Shown here piece by piece: positions 6,102 to 6,913 of a DNA stretch of 6,913 bases (its first letter is position 1; each line of letters opens with the position of its first letter). Made by a program: the position numbers and the translations under genes. A model generated the notes under the pieces. That model saw only the letters and a program-made list of their open reading frames with translations. It was not told where the DNA came from and made no database searches. The DNA comes from SZUA-217 sp034658975 (GTDB taxonomy: Bacteria > Actinomycetota > Acidimicrobiia > Spongiisociales > ZC4RG35), in the NCBI GenBank assembly GCA_034658975.1, contig JAYEGJ010000128.1, positions 1 to 6,913 of the forward strand, given 5' to 3'.

Positions 6102-6893
6102 TCAAGAACCGGTCACGTCGATCGTGATCGCATCGATGTACACAGATTGGAGGGGGAGGCTCTGCTCGACCGAACCCGGAGCAATGCCCTTCTCCAGGAC
6201 AGCGATCTTCTCCAGGGCGTCCTCGCCCGAAACGACTGTTCCCAGGACATTGAAAAGCGGGGTCAGGTGCCGGGCGTCATCCCCAACGACGATGAAGAAC
6301 TGTGACCCGGTGCTGCGCGCCCCCCGGTTGGCCATGGCGACCACACCTTCTGTGTAGGACCAATCGGGATCGTCGGGAAACTCGTCGGCAATCACGTAGC
6401 CGGGTCCGCCGGTCCCGTTGGCCTGTGGGTCCCCTCCTTGGATCATGAAGTTCTCGACGACCCGGTGGAACACCTGCCCGTCGTAGAACCCGCTTCGTGC
6501 CAGGAACACGAAGGAGTTGACGGTTTCGGGGTACTCCGCAGGCAACAGTTCGATGATGATGTCGCCACATGAAGTGGCGATGGTTGCGGTCACGGTGCTC
6601 GACGCAGTGATGTCGGTCTGTTGCTCCGGCGCCTCGAACGACATGATCTGCTCCGGGGCCGGCTGGTCGGCGCCGCATGCCGTCTCTTGGGCACGGAAGC
6701 CCTCGTAACTCCCGGGCAGTTGCTCACTGTCACCGGTGAAGACCCCGCTGAAGGCGAAGATGGCGACGACCACGAACCCGAAGACAAGAGCCGTTCCAAG
6801 CCGACGGAAGAGCTCGCGTCGTGCGTCATGCTTCTTCTCGGCTTCCCGCTTGGCGGCGCGCTGTTCCTTTTGTCGTTGTCTGCGGTCTGACAT
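6102..6893 (-). CDS. Membrane-anchored cyclophilin-type peptidyl-prolyl cis-trans isomerase
   Basis: 263-aa protein. Residues 1-32 are a highly charged Lys/Arg/Glu helix that should stay in the cytoplasm. Residues 33-51 (LGTALVFGFVVVAIFAFSG) form one membrane anchor, then a linker leads to a cyclophilin domain from about 98 to 261 outside the membrane. The active site is clear: FHRVVENFMIQGGDP gives Arg144, Phe149, Met150 and Gln152. It is followed by GTGGPGYVIADEF (160-172) and VAMANRGARSTGSQFFIV (185-202). The positions of human CypA Trp121 and His126 are His209 and Phe214, so weak cyclosporin binding is expected. Two cysteines, Cys73 in the linker and Cys109 at the domain start, could form a disulfide. 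The enzyme would speed proline isomerisation in exported proteins. The ATG at 6893 is the start, since an in-frame TAA lies four codons upstream; no clear Shine-Dalgarno. Its promoter lies outside the window or within the last 20 bp. Confidence 0.92.
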   Translation of the reverse strand: MSDRRQRQKEQRAAKREAEKKHDARRELFRRLGTALVFGFVVVAIFAFSGVFTGDSEQLPGSYEGFRAQETACGADQPAPEQIMSFEAPEQQTDITASSTVTATIATSCGDIIIELLPAEYPETVNSFVFLARSGFYDGQVFHRVVENFMIQGGDPQANGTGGPGYVIADEFPDDPDWSYTEGVVAMANRGARSTGSQFFIVVGDDARHLTPLFNVLGTVVSGEDALEKIAVLEKGIAPGSVEQSLPLQSVYIDAITIDVTGS

Positions 6894-6913
6894 GGCAGCG
6901 CGACTTTAGGCAA

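Overview
The window looks like chromosomal DNA from a high-GC bacterium, most likely an actinobacterium. Three things point that way: GC-rich third positions and arginine-rich antisense frames, leaderless-type start signals, and a small acyl-CoA-carboxylase-epsilon-like protein, a family best known from Actinobacteria. The presence of a DUF1800 protein, and the feel of the thiolase and MurJ sequences, lean towards an Acidimicrobiia-like lineage. That last step is inference only. No rRNA, tRNA, CRISPR array, insertion sequence or phage gene is visible.

Layout from left to right. Positions 1-744 hold the N-terminal half of a DUF1800 protein on the minus strand, which runs off the left edge. A 95-bp gap (745-839) carries three back-to-back short stem-loops. 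Next comes a minus-strand pair, a thiolase (1832-3016) followed by class II fructose-1,6-bisphosphatase glpX (840-1832), joined by a one-base TGATG stop/start overlap. A 67-bp divergent promoter region (3017-3083) follows, with a perfect 8+8 inverted repeat lying on a good sigma-A-type promoter. On the plus strand are methylmalonyl-CoA epimerase (3084-3497) and an overlapping small ACC-epsilon-like gene (3490-3696). That gene meets murJ (3693-5225, minus) tail to tail, the two sharing the palindrome CTAG for their stop codons. Upstream of murJ on the same strand are a PHP-domain phosphoesterase (5222-6070, ATGA overlap with murJ) and a membrane-anchored cyclophilin (6102-6893).

Functionally there are two themes. 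The centre is acyl-CoA and gluconeogenic metabolism. Thiolase splits or joins acyl-CoAs, the epimerase and possibly the epsilon-like protein belong to propionyl-CoA/methylmalonyl-CoA conversion to succinyl-CoA, and GlpX returns carbon to hexose phosphate. A shared operator between thiolase and epimerase would let one regulator set both arms. The right side is an envelope/RNA housekeeping string: an extracytoplasmic peptidyl-prolyl isomerase, a PHP nuclease/phosphatase of the YciV (RNase AM) type, and the lipid II flippase family protein MurJ.

I see no clear new multi-gene system here. The points most worth a second look are the divergent operator/leaderless promoter, the ACC-epsilon-like protein without a carboxylase next to it, the triple hairpin downstream of glpX, and the altered TM2 motif of MurJ.
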